Of a DNA stretch of 64,000 nt, positions 8,008-16,497 are shown piece after piece. The notes beneath the pieces are model-generated. The model searched no databases. It saw only the letters and a list, made by a program, of their open reading frames with translations, and was not told where the DNA came from. Within the stretch, counting starts at the first letter, position 1. Each line of letters starts with the position of its first letter. The DNA is from Nitrososphaeria archaeon (GTDB lineage: Archaea; Thermoproteota; Nitrososphaeria; Nitrososphaerales; JACAEJ01), in contig JARVKB010000018.1 in NCBI GenBank assembly GCA_029775925.1, forward strand, positions 1-64,000, in the 5' to 3' direction. The position numbers and the translations under genes are program-made.

Positions 8008-8472
8008 GTGGCAGAGAAAAATAAATCTAATGATAAACTCGAGATAGAAGGGGAGGATAAAGTGCATTTAATGCAACTTTTAAAGCTTAGAGAAATTATA
8101 GATGATAAACGTCCAAAGTTCGTGAGACAGGAATCATGGAGGTACAAGAGAATAAGTGAGAGATGGAGAAAACCAAAAGGCATAGATAGTAAGATGAGAT
8201 TAAGGGTTAAAGGCTGGCCAAAGATAGTAAAAGTTGGATATAGAGGGCCGAGATTAGTAAGAGGGCTTCATCCCTCAGGGTATAGAGACGTATTGGTTCA
8301 TAATTTAGATGAACTTAAAGGGCTTGATCCTAAAAAAGATGCTGCTCGATTGGCATCAAGCCTAGGCGCTAAAAAGCGTGCAGAATTGTTAAAGAAAGCA
8401 AAGGAGCTCGGTATAAAGGTCTTAAACCCAACGGGTATTAAAAAGGTTAAGGAAGTGGAAACTAAAGAATAA
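8008..8472 (+). CDS. rpl32e: Ribosomal protein L32e (eL32)
   Basis: 154 residues from a GTG at 8008, 4 bp after the L6 stop. The archaeal/eukaryotic signature is clear: RPKFVRQESWRYKRI, WRKPKGIDSKMR, VGYRGPRLVRGLHPSGY. The first ~25 residues are a charged extension. The C-terminal part (AARLASSLGAKKRAELLKKAKELGIKVLNP) continues the globular family domain. Translational coupling with L6 is likely. Confidence 0.95.
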   Translation: MAEKNKSNDKLEIEGEDKVHLMQLLKLREIIDDKRPKFVRQESWRYKRISERWRKPKGIDSKMRLRVKGWPKIVKVGYRGPRLVRGLHPSGYRDVLVHNLDELKGLDPKKDAARLASSLGAKKRAELLKKAKELGIKVLNPTGIKKVKEVETKE

Positions 8473-8557
8473 AAGAGGAAAAAGAGATGATTCACTTTAA
8501 AGATCTTGTAATAAACGAAAAAATTTAAGGAAGTAATTTAATTAGAGGTTTTGGATC

Positions 8558-9004
8558 TTGAACATTAGCAATAAGAAGGTTATGGCTGCAAAAGTACTTA
8601 ACGTAGGGGTATCCAGAGTTAGGATAGATCCAAATAGTCTAGAAAGGGTAGCAGATGCCATCACGAGAGATGATATAAGAAATCTTATAAAAGAGGGTAT
8701 AATCTGGGCTGAACGTGCTAAAGGCGTATCCAAAGGCAGGATTAGGAAAAAAAGAGCACAGAAGAAGAAACGTGGAAGAGGGAGCGGCTCAAGAAAGGGC
8801 TCCATAGGTGCTAGATTGCCGAGAAAGAGACTTTGGGTTACTAAGGTTAGAGCTATGAGAAGCTATCTGAAGAAAGCTAGGGAAAAAGGCGATATAACAA
8901 GTGATGTGTTTAAAAAGATTTATTTACAGATTAAAGGTGGTCAGATCAGATCGATAAAGCACCTTAAAGAACAGATAAGCTTACTGAGTAGGAGTGGAAG
9001 ATAA
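8558..9004 (+). CDS. rpl19e: Ribosomal protein L19e (eL19)
   Basis: 148 residues from a TTG at 8558. The family pattern is present: KKVMAAKVLNVGVSRVRIDP, then IKEGIIWAERAKGVSKGR followed by a very basic RKKRAQKKKRGRGSGSRKG and RKRLWVTKVRAMRSYLK. It binds 23S rRNA. It is 85 bp after L32e and overlaps the start region of L18. The TTG is supported because no ATG precedes the conserved domain. Confidence 0.93.
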   Translation: MNISNKKVMAAKVLNVGVSRVRIDPNSLERVADAITRDDIRNLIKEGIIWAERAKGVSKGRIRKKRAQKKKRGRGSGSRKGSIGARLPRKRLWVTKVRAMRSYLKKAREKGDITSDVFKKIYLQIKGGQIRSIKHLKEQISLLSRSGR

Positions 9005-9008
9005 AATC

Positions 9009-9602
9009 ATGAAAAATAGTTATGTTCCAATCTTGCGCAGAAGGAGAGAGGGAAAGACGGATTATAGGAAGAGGAAAGCAATAATCATGAGTCGATTACC
9101 ATTTGTATCTACATTTGTAAGTGGGAAGAATATTTCAGTTCAGATATTATCTCCAAGGAAAGAAGGGGATGTAGTTTTAGCTTCAGCCCACTCAAGGGAG
9201 TTAATAAAGTTTGGATGGATGGGTTCAAGAAAGAATATCCCCGCAGCTTACCTCACAGGATTTTTGGCTGGACTCAAAGCTAAAGATAAAGTAAAAGAGG
9301 CGATACTTTATACAGGGTTGAGAAGGTTCGTACCTAATTCACGTATAACAGCGATAGTCAAAGGATTACTCGATGCAGGCTTGTCAATACCTATAGATCA
9401 TGAGGCTCTACCTCCTGAAGATAGGATCGAGGGGAAGCATATAGCTAATTATGCCAAATACTTAATGGAAAAGGACAAAATGCTTTATAATACTAGGTTC
9501 TCCGGGCTTATAGGTAAATCCTTCAACCCAGAATTAATTCCCGAATATTTTAGGGATATCCGTAAAAATATAATAAAAGACTTCAAGGTGGTTAAGGCAT
9601 GA
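9009..9602 (+). CDS. rplR: Ribosomal protein L18 (uL18)
   Basis: 197 residues from the ATG at 9009. An upstream GTG at 8994 overlaps L19e and is less likely, since the conserved start MKNSYVPILRRRREGKTDYRKRKAI fits the ATG and AGGAGTGGAAG lies just upstream. It binds 5S rRNA. Conserved KFGWMGSRKNIPAAYLTGFLAG, GLLDAGLSIP and the C-terminal YFRDIRKNI tail are present. It overlaps S5 by 4 bp, indicating coupled translation. Confidence 0.95.
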   Translation: MKNSYVPILRRRREGKTDYRKRKAIIMSRLPFVSTFVSGKNISVQILSPRKEGDVVLASAHSRELIKFGWMGSRKNIPAAYLTGFLAGLKAKDKVKEAILYTGLRRFVPNSRITAIVKGLLDAGLSIPIDHEALPPEDRIEGKHIANYAKYLMEKDKMLYNTRFSGLIGKSFNPELIPEYFRDIRKNIIKDFKVVKA

Positions 9603-10213
9603 GTGAACAAGTTATCCAAACTTGGACGCCTAAAACAAGACTAGGAAATCTTGTAGCAGAAGGAAAGATCACATCCTTAGAAGAGATTTTTGAGAGTGGA
9701 ATGAAGATAAAAGAACCAGAGATAGTAAAGAAACTTCTACCAGATTTAAAGACAGTTTTAGTCGGAGCAGGGATTGTTCAAAAACAGACAGACGCGGGAG
9801 AAATGACAAGGTTTAGTGCAGTAATGGCTTTAGGAAATGAGAATGGATGGTTCGGTGTTGGTAAAGGTAAAGCTAGTCAGATGAGATTAGCCATAGAAAA
9901 AGCGACTAATGTTGCTTTATTGAATATAATTCCTGTAAAACTAGGTTGCGGCAGCTGGGAGTGTAGATGTATGGCTAATCATTCTCTCCCTTTTAAGACA
10001 GTAGGTAAGTGTGGTAGTGTAAGGATAGTAATAATTCCGGGTCCAAGAGGGCTTGGACTTGTAGCTGGAGAAAAGGTAAGAAACCTGTTATCTTTAGCTG
10101 GAGTAAAGGATGCATGGACGAGGACTTATGGTTCTACCAGTACTTTATCTTCAATAGCGTATGCAGTTTATGATGCTTTAAAGAAAACTCACTCTCTTAG
10201 CTCAGGGCAGTGA
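9599..10213 (+). CDS. rpsE: Ribosomal protein S5 (uS5)
   Basis: 204 residues, starting with ATG overlapping the L18 stop (ATGA). The N-terminal double-stranded-RNA-binding-like domain has ENGWFGVGKGKASQMRLAIEKA. GCGSWECRCMANHSLPF is typical of archaeal/eukaryotic S5 (S2e), and the C-terminal domain has PRGLGLVAGEKVRNLLSLAGVKD. It takes part in decoding accuracy in the 30S subunit. Confidence 0.96.
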   Translation: MSEQVIQTWTPKTRLGNLVAEGKITSLEEIFESGMKIKEPEIVKKLLPDLKTVLVGAGIVQKQTDAGEMTRFSAVMALGNENGWFGVGKGKASQMRLAIEKATNVALLNIIPVKLGCGSWECRCMANHSLPFKTVGKCGSVRIVIIPGPRGLGLVAGEKVRNLLSLAGVKDAWTRTYGSTSTLSSIAYAVYDALKKTHSLSSGQ

Positions 10214-10220
10214 TGAAGAC

Positions 10221-10688
10221 TTGGCAAAGACCCTTCTTGTTGTAAGAATCCGTGGTACTGTGAATGTTCGGGAGCCTGTAAAAAGGGTTCTTGAGCAACT
10301 TCATTTGACAAAAAGATTTAGGGCAACAATAATTCCTGATACACCTGATTATAGAGGCATGCTTAAAGTTGCAAAGGATCATATTGCATGGTGCTATGTC
10401 GATGCTTCTCTTATTTTAAAATTGATCAAAGAGAGAGGTAGAAAGGAGGGATGGAAACCTTTAACCTTAAATGAAATTAAAAAGATGAATTTTAATAGTT
10501 TTAACGATCTTGCAGAATCTTTAGAAAAAGGAAAAATTGTTTTAAAAGAAATTAAAGAAATAAAGCCCTTTTTTGCTTTATCACCGCCTAAAGGAGGATT
10601 TAAGCGTTCAACAAGACGTCCATACTCACAAAAAGGAGTACTGGGTGAAAATCCTGAATTAATCTCTATTGTTGAAAAGATGATATGA
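10221..10688 (+). CDS. rpmD: Ribosomal protein L30 (uL30)
   Basis: 155 residues from a TTG at 10221, 7 bp after S5. Family landmarks: LLVVRIRGTVNVREPVKRVLEQLHL, RGMLKVAKDHIAWCYVD, then the archaeal/eukaryotic extension with FALSPPKGGFKRSTRRPYSQKGVLGENP. This longer form (L7-like) is archaeal; bacterial L30 is about 60 residues. Confidence 0.94.
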   Translation: MAKTLLVVRIRGTVNVREPVKRVLEQLHLTKRFRATIIPDTPDYRGMLKVAKDHIAWCYVDASLILKLIKERGRKEGWKPLTLNEIKKMNFNSFNDLAESLEKGKIVLKEIKEIKPFFALSPPKGGFKRSTRRPYSQKGVLGENPELISIVEKMI

Positions 10689-10710
10689 TATCAATAAATA
10701 GGTGTTAAAG

Positions 10711-11145
10711 ATGCCAACTCGATTAAGAAAAAATAGGAAACTAAGAGGATCGAGAACTGTTGGTTATGGACAAATAGGTCAGCATAGAAAGAGCGGTAGT
10801 AGGGGAGGAAAAGGTAAAGCAGGTCTTCATAAGCACAAATGGAGCTGGGCTGTTAAATATGCACCGGATCATTTTGGAAAGGATAAATTTAAGCCACCTA
10901 ACAGGACTATAGTAAAGAGATGGATCAATGTTAGTCAATTGAATGAATTATATGATGAATTATTGAGGAATAATAAAATCGAGAAAAAGGATGATAAATT
11001 TCTAATAAACCTTGTCGATTTAGATTATGATAAACTTCTTGGAGATGGTGAAGCTAAACATCCTTACTATGTTATAGTCAAATCTTTCACAAAAAGTGCA
11101 AAGGATAAAATAGAAAAGGTTGGGGGAGTATTAGAAGTAAGGTAA
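10711..11145 (+). CDS. rplO: Ribosomal protein L15 (uL15)
   Basis: 144 residues from the ATG at 10711, with MPTRLRKNRKLRGSRTVGYG as in archaeal L15. The GTG three codons upstream is less likely. The glycine- and basic-rich N-terminus (GQIGQHRKSGSRGGKGKAG) threads into rRNA; the C-terminal YYVIVKSFTKSAKDKIEKVGG is the globular part. It lies between L30 and SecY, the standard order. Confidence 0.95.
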   Translation: MPTRLRKNRKLRGSRTVGYGQIGQHRKSGSRGGKGKAGLHKHKWSWAVKYAPDHFGKDKFKPPNRTIVKRWINVSQLNELYDELLRNNKIEKKDDKFLINLVDLDYDKLLGDGEAKHPYYVIVKSFTKSAKDKIEKVGGVLEVR

Positions 11146-11150
11146 AGAAG

Positions 11151-12596
11151 ATGAGTAGTTTTTCTTCTTTTATAAGAAATGTTTCTATAATACTACCTGA
11201 GGTTCCAAAGCCTCAAAGAAAATTATCTTTAACCATGAGGTTAGTCTGGACAGCTTTAGTCTTGGCTATCTATCTTATTATGGCTGAGATTCCATTATAT
11301 GGGGTTGGAAAACCAAGTGATGACCCTTTAGCTTACTCAAGAATAATCTTTGCATCAAGCCAAGGTACTCTTATGGAGCTAGGTATAGGTCCTATAGTAA
11401 CTGCAGGATTAATTACGCAAATCCTAAAAGGAGCAGATATAATAAAGCTAGATTTTAGAAAGCCAGAAGATAGGGCTCTATTCACAGCTGCTACTAAACT
11501 TTTGACTATGATTGTTATACTTGTAGAAGCTTTAGGATATGCAATAGGAGGCGTTTATGGTAGGAATCTGTCTTTTTTCACTATAAGTATAATAGTGATA
11601 CAACTTTTTAGTGCTAGCGTTATAGTGATGCTCTTTGATGAGCTTGTTCAGAAGGGTTGGGGTCTTGGTAGTGGTATAAGCCTTTTCATAATGGCAGGGG
11701 TAGCCCAAAGGATGGTATGGGACTTAATTAACCCTTTAACAGTAAACGTAGGTACTCAACAACTTCCAAAGATTGAGCCTTTTGGCTTTTTTCCCTTCCT
11801 AATCGATGCTTTACTTAGAGGATCTTTTAATGAGGTTATAATAAGACCTAGAACACTCCCAAGCCTTATAGGATTTATCGCAACTATAGTCATTATCCTT
11901 CTCCTGATTTATGCTGAAGGAGTTAGAATTGAAGTTCCTATAACATCAGCAAAGTACAAAGGATTTTCTGGAGTTTATCCTATCAAGCTTCTTTACGTAT
12001 CAAATGTTCCAGTGATATTGGCTTCAGTATTGTTAACGAATATAATATTCTTCTCACAGTTTATTTGGTCAAATTATAATATTGACAATACTAACCTATG
12101 GCTCAGTTGGCTAGGATATGGAACTGTCGATCCAATGACAGGCAATATAAATTATCCAGCAGGTGGTTTAGTTTATTATATAAGTCCAGTACACGGTTTG
12201 CATGCTGCCATGACAGATCCTTTGAGGGCTCTTTCTTATGTATTTTTTATGGTCACTTTAGCAGTTATCTTCTCAAAGCTCTGGGTCGAGATAGGAGGAT
12301 TAGCTCCCAAAGATGTAGCAAAAAGCCTTGTCGACGCGGAAGTTCAAGTACCAGGTTTCAGAAGAGCTGAGGCATCGATAGGAGCAATTCTTGCTAAGTA
12401 TATACCACCTATCACTATACTAGGAGGTATCATCATAGGCCTTCTTGCTTCTCTATCGGATCTTTTAGGAGTTTTTGGAACCGGAACAGGAATTCTTTTA
12501 ATGATAGGAATAATAATGCAGTATTACCAAATATTGGTAAAAGAGCAATTTGAAACGATGCTGCCAAGGCTTGCAGGAGTTTTAGGTAGAAGGTAA
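11151..12596 (+). CDS. secY: Preprotein translocase subunit SecY (Sec61-alpha)
   Basis: 481 residues with about ten transmembrane helices, the central pore of the Sec translocon. Recognisable parts are SSQGTLMELGIGPIVTAGLI (plug/TM2 region), GLGSGISLFIMAGV, VEVPITSAKYKGFSGVYPIK-type TM6-TM7 loop and the C-terminal ILAKYIPPITILGG and QYYQILVKEQFE. It begins 5 bp after L15 and closes the ribosomal run. Secreted and membrane proteins elsewhere in the window depend on it. Confidence 0.96.
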   Translation: MSSFSSFIRNVSIILPEVPKPQRKLSLTMRLVWTALVLAIYLIMAEIPLYGVGKPSDDPLAYSRIIFASSQGTLMELGIGPIVTAGLITQILKGADIIKLDFRKPEDRALFTAATKLLTMIVILVEALGYAIGGVYGRNLSFFTISIIVIQLFSASVIVMLFDELVQKGWGLGSGISLFIMAGVAQRMVWDLINPLTVNVGTQQLPKIEPFGFFPFLIDALLRGSFNEVIIRPRTLPSLIGFIATIVIILLLIYAEGVRIEVPITSAKYKGFSGVYPIKLLYVSNVPVILASVLLTNIIFFSQFIWSNYNIDNTNLWLSWLGYGTVDPMTGNINYPAGGLVYYISPVHGLHAAMTDPLRALSYVFFMVTLAVIFSKLWVEIGGLAPKDVAKSLVDAEVQVPGFRRAEASIGAILAKYIPPITILGGIIIGLLASLSDLLGVFGTGTGILLMIGIIMQYYQILVKEQFETMLPRLAGVLGRR

Positions 12597-12643
12597 GTAA
12601 GAAAAACATTTTAACTTAGACAAAATTTCAAATTTTTCCAAGG

Positions 12644-13228
12644 GTGCTGTTATTGGCAAAAAGAGTTGTAATAGTGGGCATTCCAGGGGTTGGTAAGACT
12701 ACAGTTGTGAGAAAAGTGGTAGAGACGATGAAAAAGAAGAACATTGATGTAGAATCTGTAGTATATGGCACAGTCATGTTCGAAGAGGCAAAAAAGCTTG
12801 GTATTAACCATAGAGATGATATAAGGAAGTTGCCTATAGATGAACAAAGAAAACTTCAGATAGAAGCTGCTGAAAAGATAGCAAAAATGGAAAAAGATTT
12901 TTTGATTATAGATACTCATTTAATGATCAACACAAAAGAAGGGTATTGGCCCGGTCTTCCCATTGATGTGTTAAGAGTTTTATCGCCTACTAATATCATT
13001 CTGATAGAAGCTTTACCTAATGAAATATTTATGAGACGTAAGAGAGACGTTGGGAGATTTAGAGATTTTGTTGACGAAGAAGAGATTAAAAGAGAGATAG
13101 AAATAGCGAGAAGCATGTTAAGTGCTACAGGAATAATATTAGGAATTCCTTTTCTTATCGTCATGAATAGAGAGAATTATATAGAAGAGACTGCTAATCA
13201 AATATTAAAAGCCCTCGGGGTGCTTTAA
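12644..13228 (+). CDS. adkA: Archaeal adenylate kinase
   Basis: 194 residues. The P-loop GIPGVGKTT occupies 12-20, and IDTHLMINTKEGYWPGLP and RRKRDVGRFRDF are typical of the trimeric archaeal AdkA. It interconverts ATP + AMP and 2 ADP. The start is drawn at GTG 12644; a TTG at 12653 just before AKRVVIVG is equally possible. Its position after SecY is standard for archaea, and its stop overlaps the start of the DUF106 gene. Confidence 0.92.
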   Translation: MLLLAKRVVIVGIPGVGKTTVVRKVVETMKKKNIDVESVVYGTVMFEEAKKLGINHRDDIRKLPIDEQRKLQIEAAEKIAKMEKDFLIIDTHLMINTKEGYWPGLPIDVLRVLSPTNIILIEALPNEIFMRRKRDVGRFRDFVDEEEIKREIEIARSMLSATGIILGIPFLIVMNRENYIEETANQILKALGVL

Positions 13229-13707
13229 TGACAGAAATTAACATAATGCATACCTTATTGGTAGCACTAATCGCTATAATATTGAATTTGGTATCTAATG
13301 TAGCTACTCGCTTACTGACAGATGTGGAAAGAGCGAGAAGAATCCGTGCAGAGGTTAATGCTTTTAGAAGGGAATTGAGGCAAGCAATACTAACTAAAAA
13401 TAAGGCTAAAGAAGAAAAGTTAAGAAAAAAGGAAAAGCAGATGATGAGTTTGGCGATGAAGGTGAGTACTGAGAGAATGAAGCCTATGCTCTTCTTTATA
13501 ATTCCATTTATAATTATATATTACCTTCTTGCCTTTTTTGTTGGAGGATACAATACAATAGTTGCTAGATCACCTATACCAATAATACCTGTATCTCTTA
13601 TCCCTTTTACTCTTGTGCAAGATATAGGATTGATTTGGTGGTACTTAATATCATCTTTAGCGTTTAATGGTATAATAACAAAGCTTCTTGGTACTAGCTT
13701 AGATTAA
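13228..13707 (+). CDS. DUF106 / EMC3-TMCO1-like membrane insertase (archaeal Ylp1/Oxa1 superfamily)
   Basis: 159 residues. TM1 (about 8-25), a long positively charged coiled coil (about 33-82, RRIRAEVNAFRRELRQAILTKN...), then TM2 and TM3 (about 86-106 and 130-150). This is the archaeal Oxa1-superfamily layout, with the ADVERARRIRAE-like motif and METxxMKPM-like segment. It probably acts with the Sec channel in membrane protein insertion. The ATG overlaps the adkA stop, and the secY-adkA-DUF106 order is conserved. Confidence 0.88.
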   Translation: MTEINIMHTLLVALIAIILNLVSNVATRLLTDVERARRIRAEVNAFRRELRQAILTKNKAKEEKLRKKEKQMMSLAMKVSTERMKPMLFFIIPFIIIYYLLAFFVGGYNTIVARSPIPIIPVSLIPFTLVQDIGLIWWYLISSLAFNGIITKLLGTSLD

Positions 13708-13709
13708 AA

Positions 13710-14324
13710 GTGGAAAAAATGGATGTTAAAAAAATAGTGATATGTATTTCAGGAATGGCCGGTTCTGGAAAGAGTACTTTAGCAAAAAGAATAGCTGAAA
13801 GATATAAATTAAATTACTTTTCAGGAGGCGATGCTTTAAAGCAATTAGCTATGGAAAGAGGATACAAACCAAAGGGCAATGGATGGTGGGAGAGTGACGA
13901 AGGTCTAAAATTCTTAGAAGAAAGGGAGAAAGATAAAAATTTCGACAAAGAAGTTGATGAAAGAATGCTCGAAATGGCGAATATAGGTGGGGTCGTGCTC
14001 GATAGCTGGACTATGCCTTGGCTCTTTAAAGGAGAAGCATTTAAAATTTGGTTAAAAGCTTCTTTAGAAGTTAGAGCTAAAAGAGCTGCAATAAGAGATT
14101 CTATGGAAGTTGAAAATATTATAAAGATCATCAAAGATAAAGATGAGAGGACTAGACGAATATACAAGGAATTATATGGATTCGACTTTGGTGGAGATTT
14201 ATCTCCTTTTGATATGGTATTAAGTACGGATAAGTTCGACCCTGATCAGGTTTATGAAATAGTCTCAAAAGCTGTTGACTTTTATATAAAGAGTTTTCAA
14301 TTTACTGATAATAAGGGAAAGTAG
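13710..14324 (+). CDS. cmk: Cytidylate kinase (archaeal CMP kinase)
   Basis: 204 residues. P-loop GMAGSGKST at 15-23, then YFSGGDALKQLAMERGY, GGVVLDSWTMPWL and a LID-like RAKRAAIRDSM segment. It phosphorylates CMP/dCMP. It starts 2 bp after DUF106 and its stop abuts the Cbf5 start. L34e (before cmk) and L14e (after cmk), present in this cluster in many archaea, are both missing. Confidence 0.88.
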   Translation: MEKMDVKKIVICISGMAGSGKSTLAKRIAERYKLNYFSGGDALKQLAMERGYKPKGNGWWESDEGLKFLEEREKDKNFDKEVDERMLEMANIGGVVLDSWTMPWLFKGEAFKIWLKASLEVRAKRAAIRDSMEVENIIKIIKDKDERTRRIYKELYGFDFGGDLSPFDMVLSTDKFDPDQVYEIVSKAVDFYIKSFQFTDNKGK

Positions 14325-15317
14325 TTGCATAGTTTAATCACTATAGATGAGGATTTAACTGATGAGAATTATGGCTACGATCCTTACAAGCGCCCAATTA
14401 ACGTCCTTTTAGATTATGGGATAATTCTTCTCGACAAGCCTTCAGGGCCTACTAGCCACGAAGTTGTAGCATGGGTAAGGAAGATGCTAGGAGTTGATAA
14501 AGCAGGCCATAGTGGCACTCTCGACCCTCCAGTAACTGGTTTATTGCCTATAGGTTTAGGAGAAGCAACAAAAGCCTTATCACTACTTTTGCTCGGGCCA
14601 AAGGAATACTATGCTGTTGCGAGGACTCATGATCCTGTAAATGGGACCAAGCTAAAGAATGTATTATCTGAATTTGTAGGAGAAATTTATCAAAGGCCCC
14701 CTCAAAGATCTTCTGTTAGAAGAGATATAAGAACTAGAAAAATATATGAATTAGAATTATTAGAGCAAAAAGGAAAGTTAATTCTTTTAAGAGTTCTTTG
14801 CCAAGCTGGGACTTATGTTAGAAAGCTAATTTATGACATAGGGGAAGTTTTAGGCTGTGGTGCCACTATGATTGAGCTGAGAAGGACTAGGGTTAGCGAT
14901 TTAAGCGAATTGAATGGATTAGTAAGGCTTCATGATTTATTAGATGCTGTTCACGAATGGAAGGAGGATAGAAAAGAGGATAAGATTAGACGATTAATAA
15001 AGCCTATCGAGTTTGCAACATCCTCCATCAAATCAGTAATAATTCGTGACTCAGCTGTTGATGCCATATGTCATGGAGCACAATTGGCTGTGCCTGGAAT
15101 ATTAAAATTATCATCAGATATTGTAAAAGGGGATACTGTTTGCATCTACACTTTAAAAAAAGAATTAGTGGCGATAGGAGAGGCTTTACTATCAGCAAAA
15201 GAGATAGAGGAAGCTAGTAAAGGAATTGCATTCTCAACAAAGCGGGTAATAATGAAAGCAGGCACTTATCCTAGATTATGGCGCTCTAAAAAATCTGTTG
15301 AAGAATCAAAAATATAA
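14325..15317 (+). CDS. truB: tRNA/rRNA pseudouridine synthase Cbf5 (TruB family)
   Basis: 330 residues from a TTG. Catalytic Asp is D67 in GHSGTLDP; conserved LLDKPSGPTSHEVV and GTYVRKLIYDIGEVLGCGATMIELRRTRV follow. The C-terminal PUA domain starts near 245 (DSAVDAICHGAQLAVPGI) and ends KAGTYPRLW. It acts in H/ACA ribonucleoproteins with Gar1 (encoded at 60.0-60.2 kb), L7Ae and Nop10, and on tRNA U55. It is the last gene of the run; the spacing to cmk (0 bp) implies co-translation. Confidence 0.95.
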   Translation: MHSLITIDEDLTDENYGYDPYKRPINVLLDYGIILLDKPSGPTSHEVVAWVRKMLGVDKAGHSGTLDPPVTGLLPIGLGEATKALSLLLLGPKEYYAVARTHDPVNGTKLKNVLSEFVGEIYQRPPQRSSVRRDIRTRKIYELELLEQKGKLILLRVLCQAGTYVRKLIYDIGEVLGCGATMIELRRTRVSDLSELNGLVRLHDLLDAVHEWKEDRKEDKIRRLIKPIEFATSSIKSVIIRDSAVDAICHGAQLAVPGILKLSSDIVKGDTVCIYTLKKELVAIGEALLSAKEIEEASKGIAFSTKRVIMKAGTYPRLWRSKKSVEESKI

Positions 15318-15494
15318 TTGCTTAATATTTAAGCCTGTTTATAGGATTTTTATCATTTTATTTATTTATATGCCTTCTGTTATTAGTGCATCGTATTGAT
15401 TTATGGCTGATGAAAGTATTAAGCAAACTATGAGATTAGTTATCACTCTTTTAAGTTTTAAAGTTGTTGTTAGAATCCTATATTCATTATTTCT

Positions 15495-16421
15495 CTATAT
15501 GCCAAGACTTTTCAGTCCTTCTCCCAGCAATATTTTTGCCCTAAATTTTAGAATCTCTTCTGCTTTTTTTGTATTTGCATAACTGTGCCTTATGTCTCCT
15601 TTTCTTGGTTCAGTATGAATAGGTTCGATTCCCCTTTTTCCTTTAATTTCAATAATAATTTGAGCCAACTCATTAATAGTAGTAGGCTTTCCTGTTGCTA
15701 TGTTAAAGACTTCTCCAATACCTTCTTTACTCTTTAAGGCTATTATACTTGCTTCTACAACATCACTAATGTAAATGAAATCTCTTGTTTGTAAACCATC
15801 GCCAAATATAACTAGCGGTTTATTCTTCTTAATATTATCGATGAAATTTATTATCACGTTATTATATTGGTTGTTTCTCTGCCTCGGTCCATAAACATTG
15901 AAGTATCTTAAGCATATAGTTTCTAATCCATAAATCTTATGAAAAACTTTGCAATAATACTCCCCAGAAAGCTTAGATACTGCGTAAGGAGACATTGGCT
16001 TAGGTTGAAAATCTTCATTTAAAGGAGGATTTAAATCTCCATAGACAGATGCTGATGATGCAAATATAAAGCGCTTCACTCCTTCTTTTACACTTAAATT
16101 CAATAGATTTAAGGTACCATTTACGTTAACATCATTTGTCTTTATGGGATTCTTTATGGATTCCTCTACGCTACTAATCGCAGCTTCATGAATGACAGCT
16201 TCTACTCCTTTTAATGCTCTTCTTACAACATTTTCTTCTCTAATATCACCTTTTATCAGTTGGAAATTTTTATTCTTTAAATAGTGCTTTATGTTAGTAA
16301 TTCTGCCTGTAGACAAATTATCTAAAACAATTACCTTAAAGCCTTCTTGAAGTAATCTATCTACTATATGACTCCCAATAAAGCCTGCTCCACCAGTTAC
16401 CAGAATTCTCGAATATTCCAT
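15495..16421 (-). CDS. NAD-dependent epimerase (GalE-like nucleotide-sugar epimerase)
   Basis: 308 residues from the ATG at 16421 (a TTG one codon upstream is possible). The Rossmann motif TGGAGFIGSHIVDRLL lies near the N-terminus, then VLDNLSTGR. The catalytic Ser and YxxxK appear in FASSASVYGD and YAVSKLSGEYY. LRYFNVYGPRQ and the C-terminal GKPTTINELAQIIIEI follow the extended SDR family of UDP-glucose 4-epimerases. The exact substrate is unknown. It is head to head with a glycosyltransferase operon, so it probably supplies a sugar nucleotide for surface glycan synthesis. Confidence 0.88.
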   Translation of the reverse strand: MEYSRILVTGGAGFIGSHIVDRLLQEGFKVIVLDNLSTGRITNIKHYLKNKNFQLIKGDIREENVVRRALKGVEAVIHEAAISSVEESIKNPIKTNDVNVNGTLNLLNLSVKEGVKRFIFASSASVYGDLNPPLNEDFQPKPMSPYAVSKLSGEYYCKVFHKIYGLETICLRYFNVYGPRQRNNQYNNVIINFIDNIKKNKPLVIFGDGLQTRDFIYISDVVEASIIALKSKEGIGEVFNIATGKPTTINELAQIIIEIKGKRGIEPIHTEPRKGDIRHSYANTKKAEEILKFRAKILLGEGLKSLGI

Positions 16422-16442
16422 CAACGCTAAAATTCTTTTATT

Positions 16443-16452
16443 GCTTTATAAC
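16443..16452 (-). promoter_or_regulatory. TATA box of the epimerase gene
   Basis: Read on the minus strand this is GGTTATAAAG, centred about 26 bp upstream of the epimerase ATG (16421). The spacing suggests a leaderless transcript. It lies in the divergent region shared with the glycosyltransferase operon. Confidence 0.4.
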
Positions 16453-16497
16453 CTTAAAGTTAAAATTTATCTAATGAGTCATAAAGATGAACTATAA

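Noticed and set aside
8994..9008. GTG start for L18 overlapping L19e
   Set aside because: The ATG at 9009 gives the conserved N-terminus and has a good ribosome binding site just upstream.
12098..12370. Reading frame inside secY
   Set aside because: It is an alternative frame of secY with no recognisable sequence and no ribosome binding site.
15400..15470. C/D box small RNA candidate (CTGATGA at about 15408)
   Set aside because: No matching D box (CTGA) or inner C'/D' pair at the expected distance.
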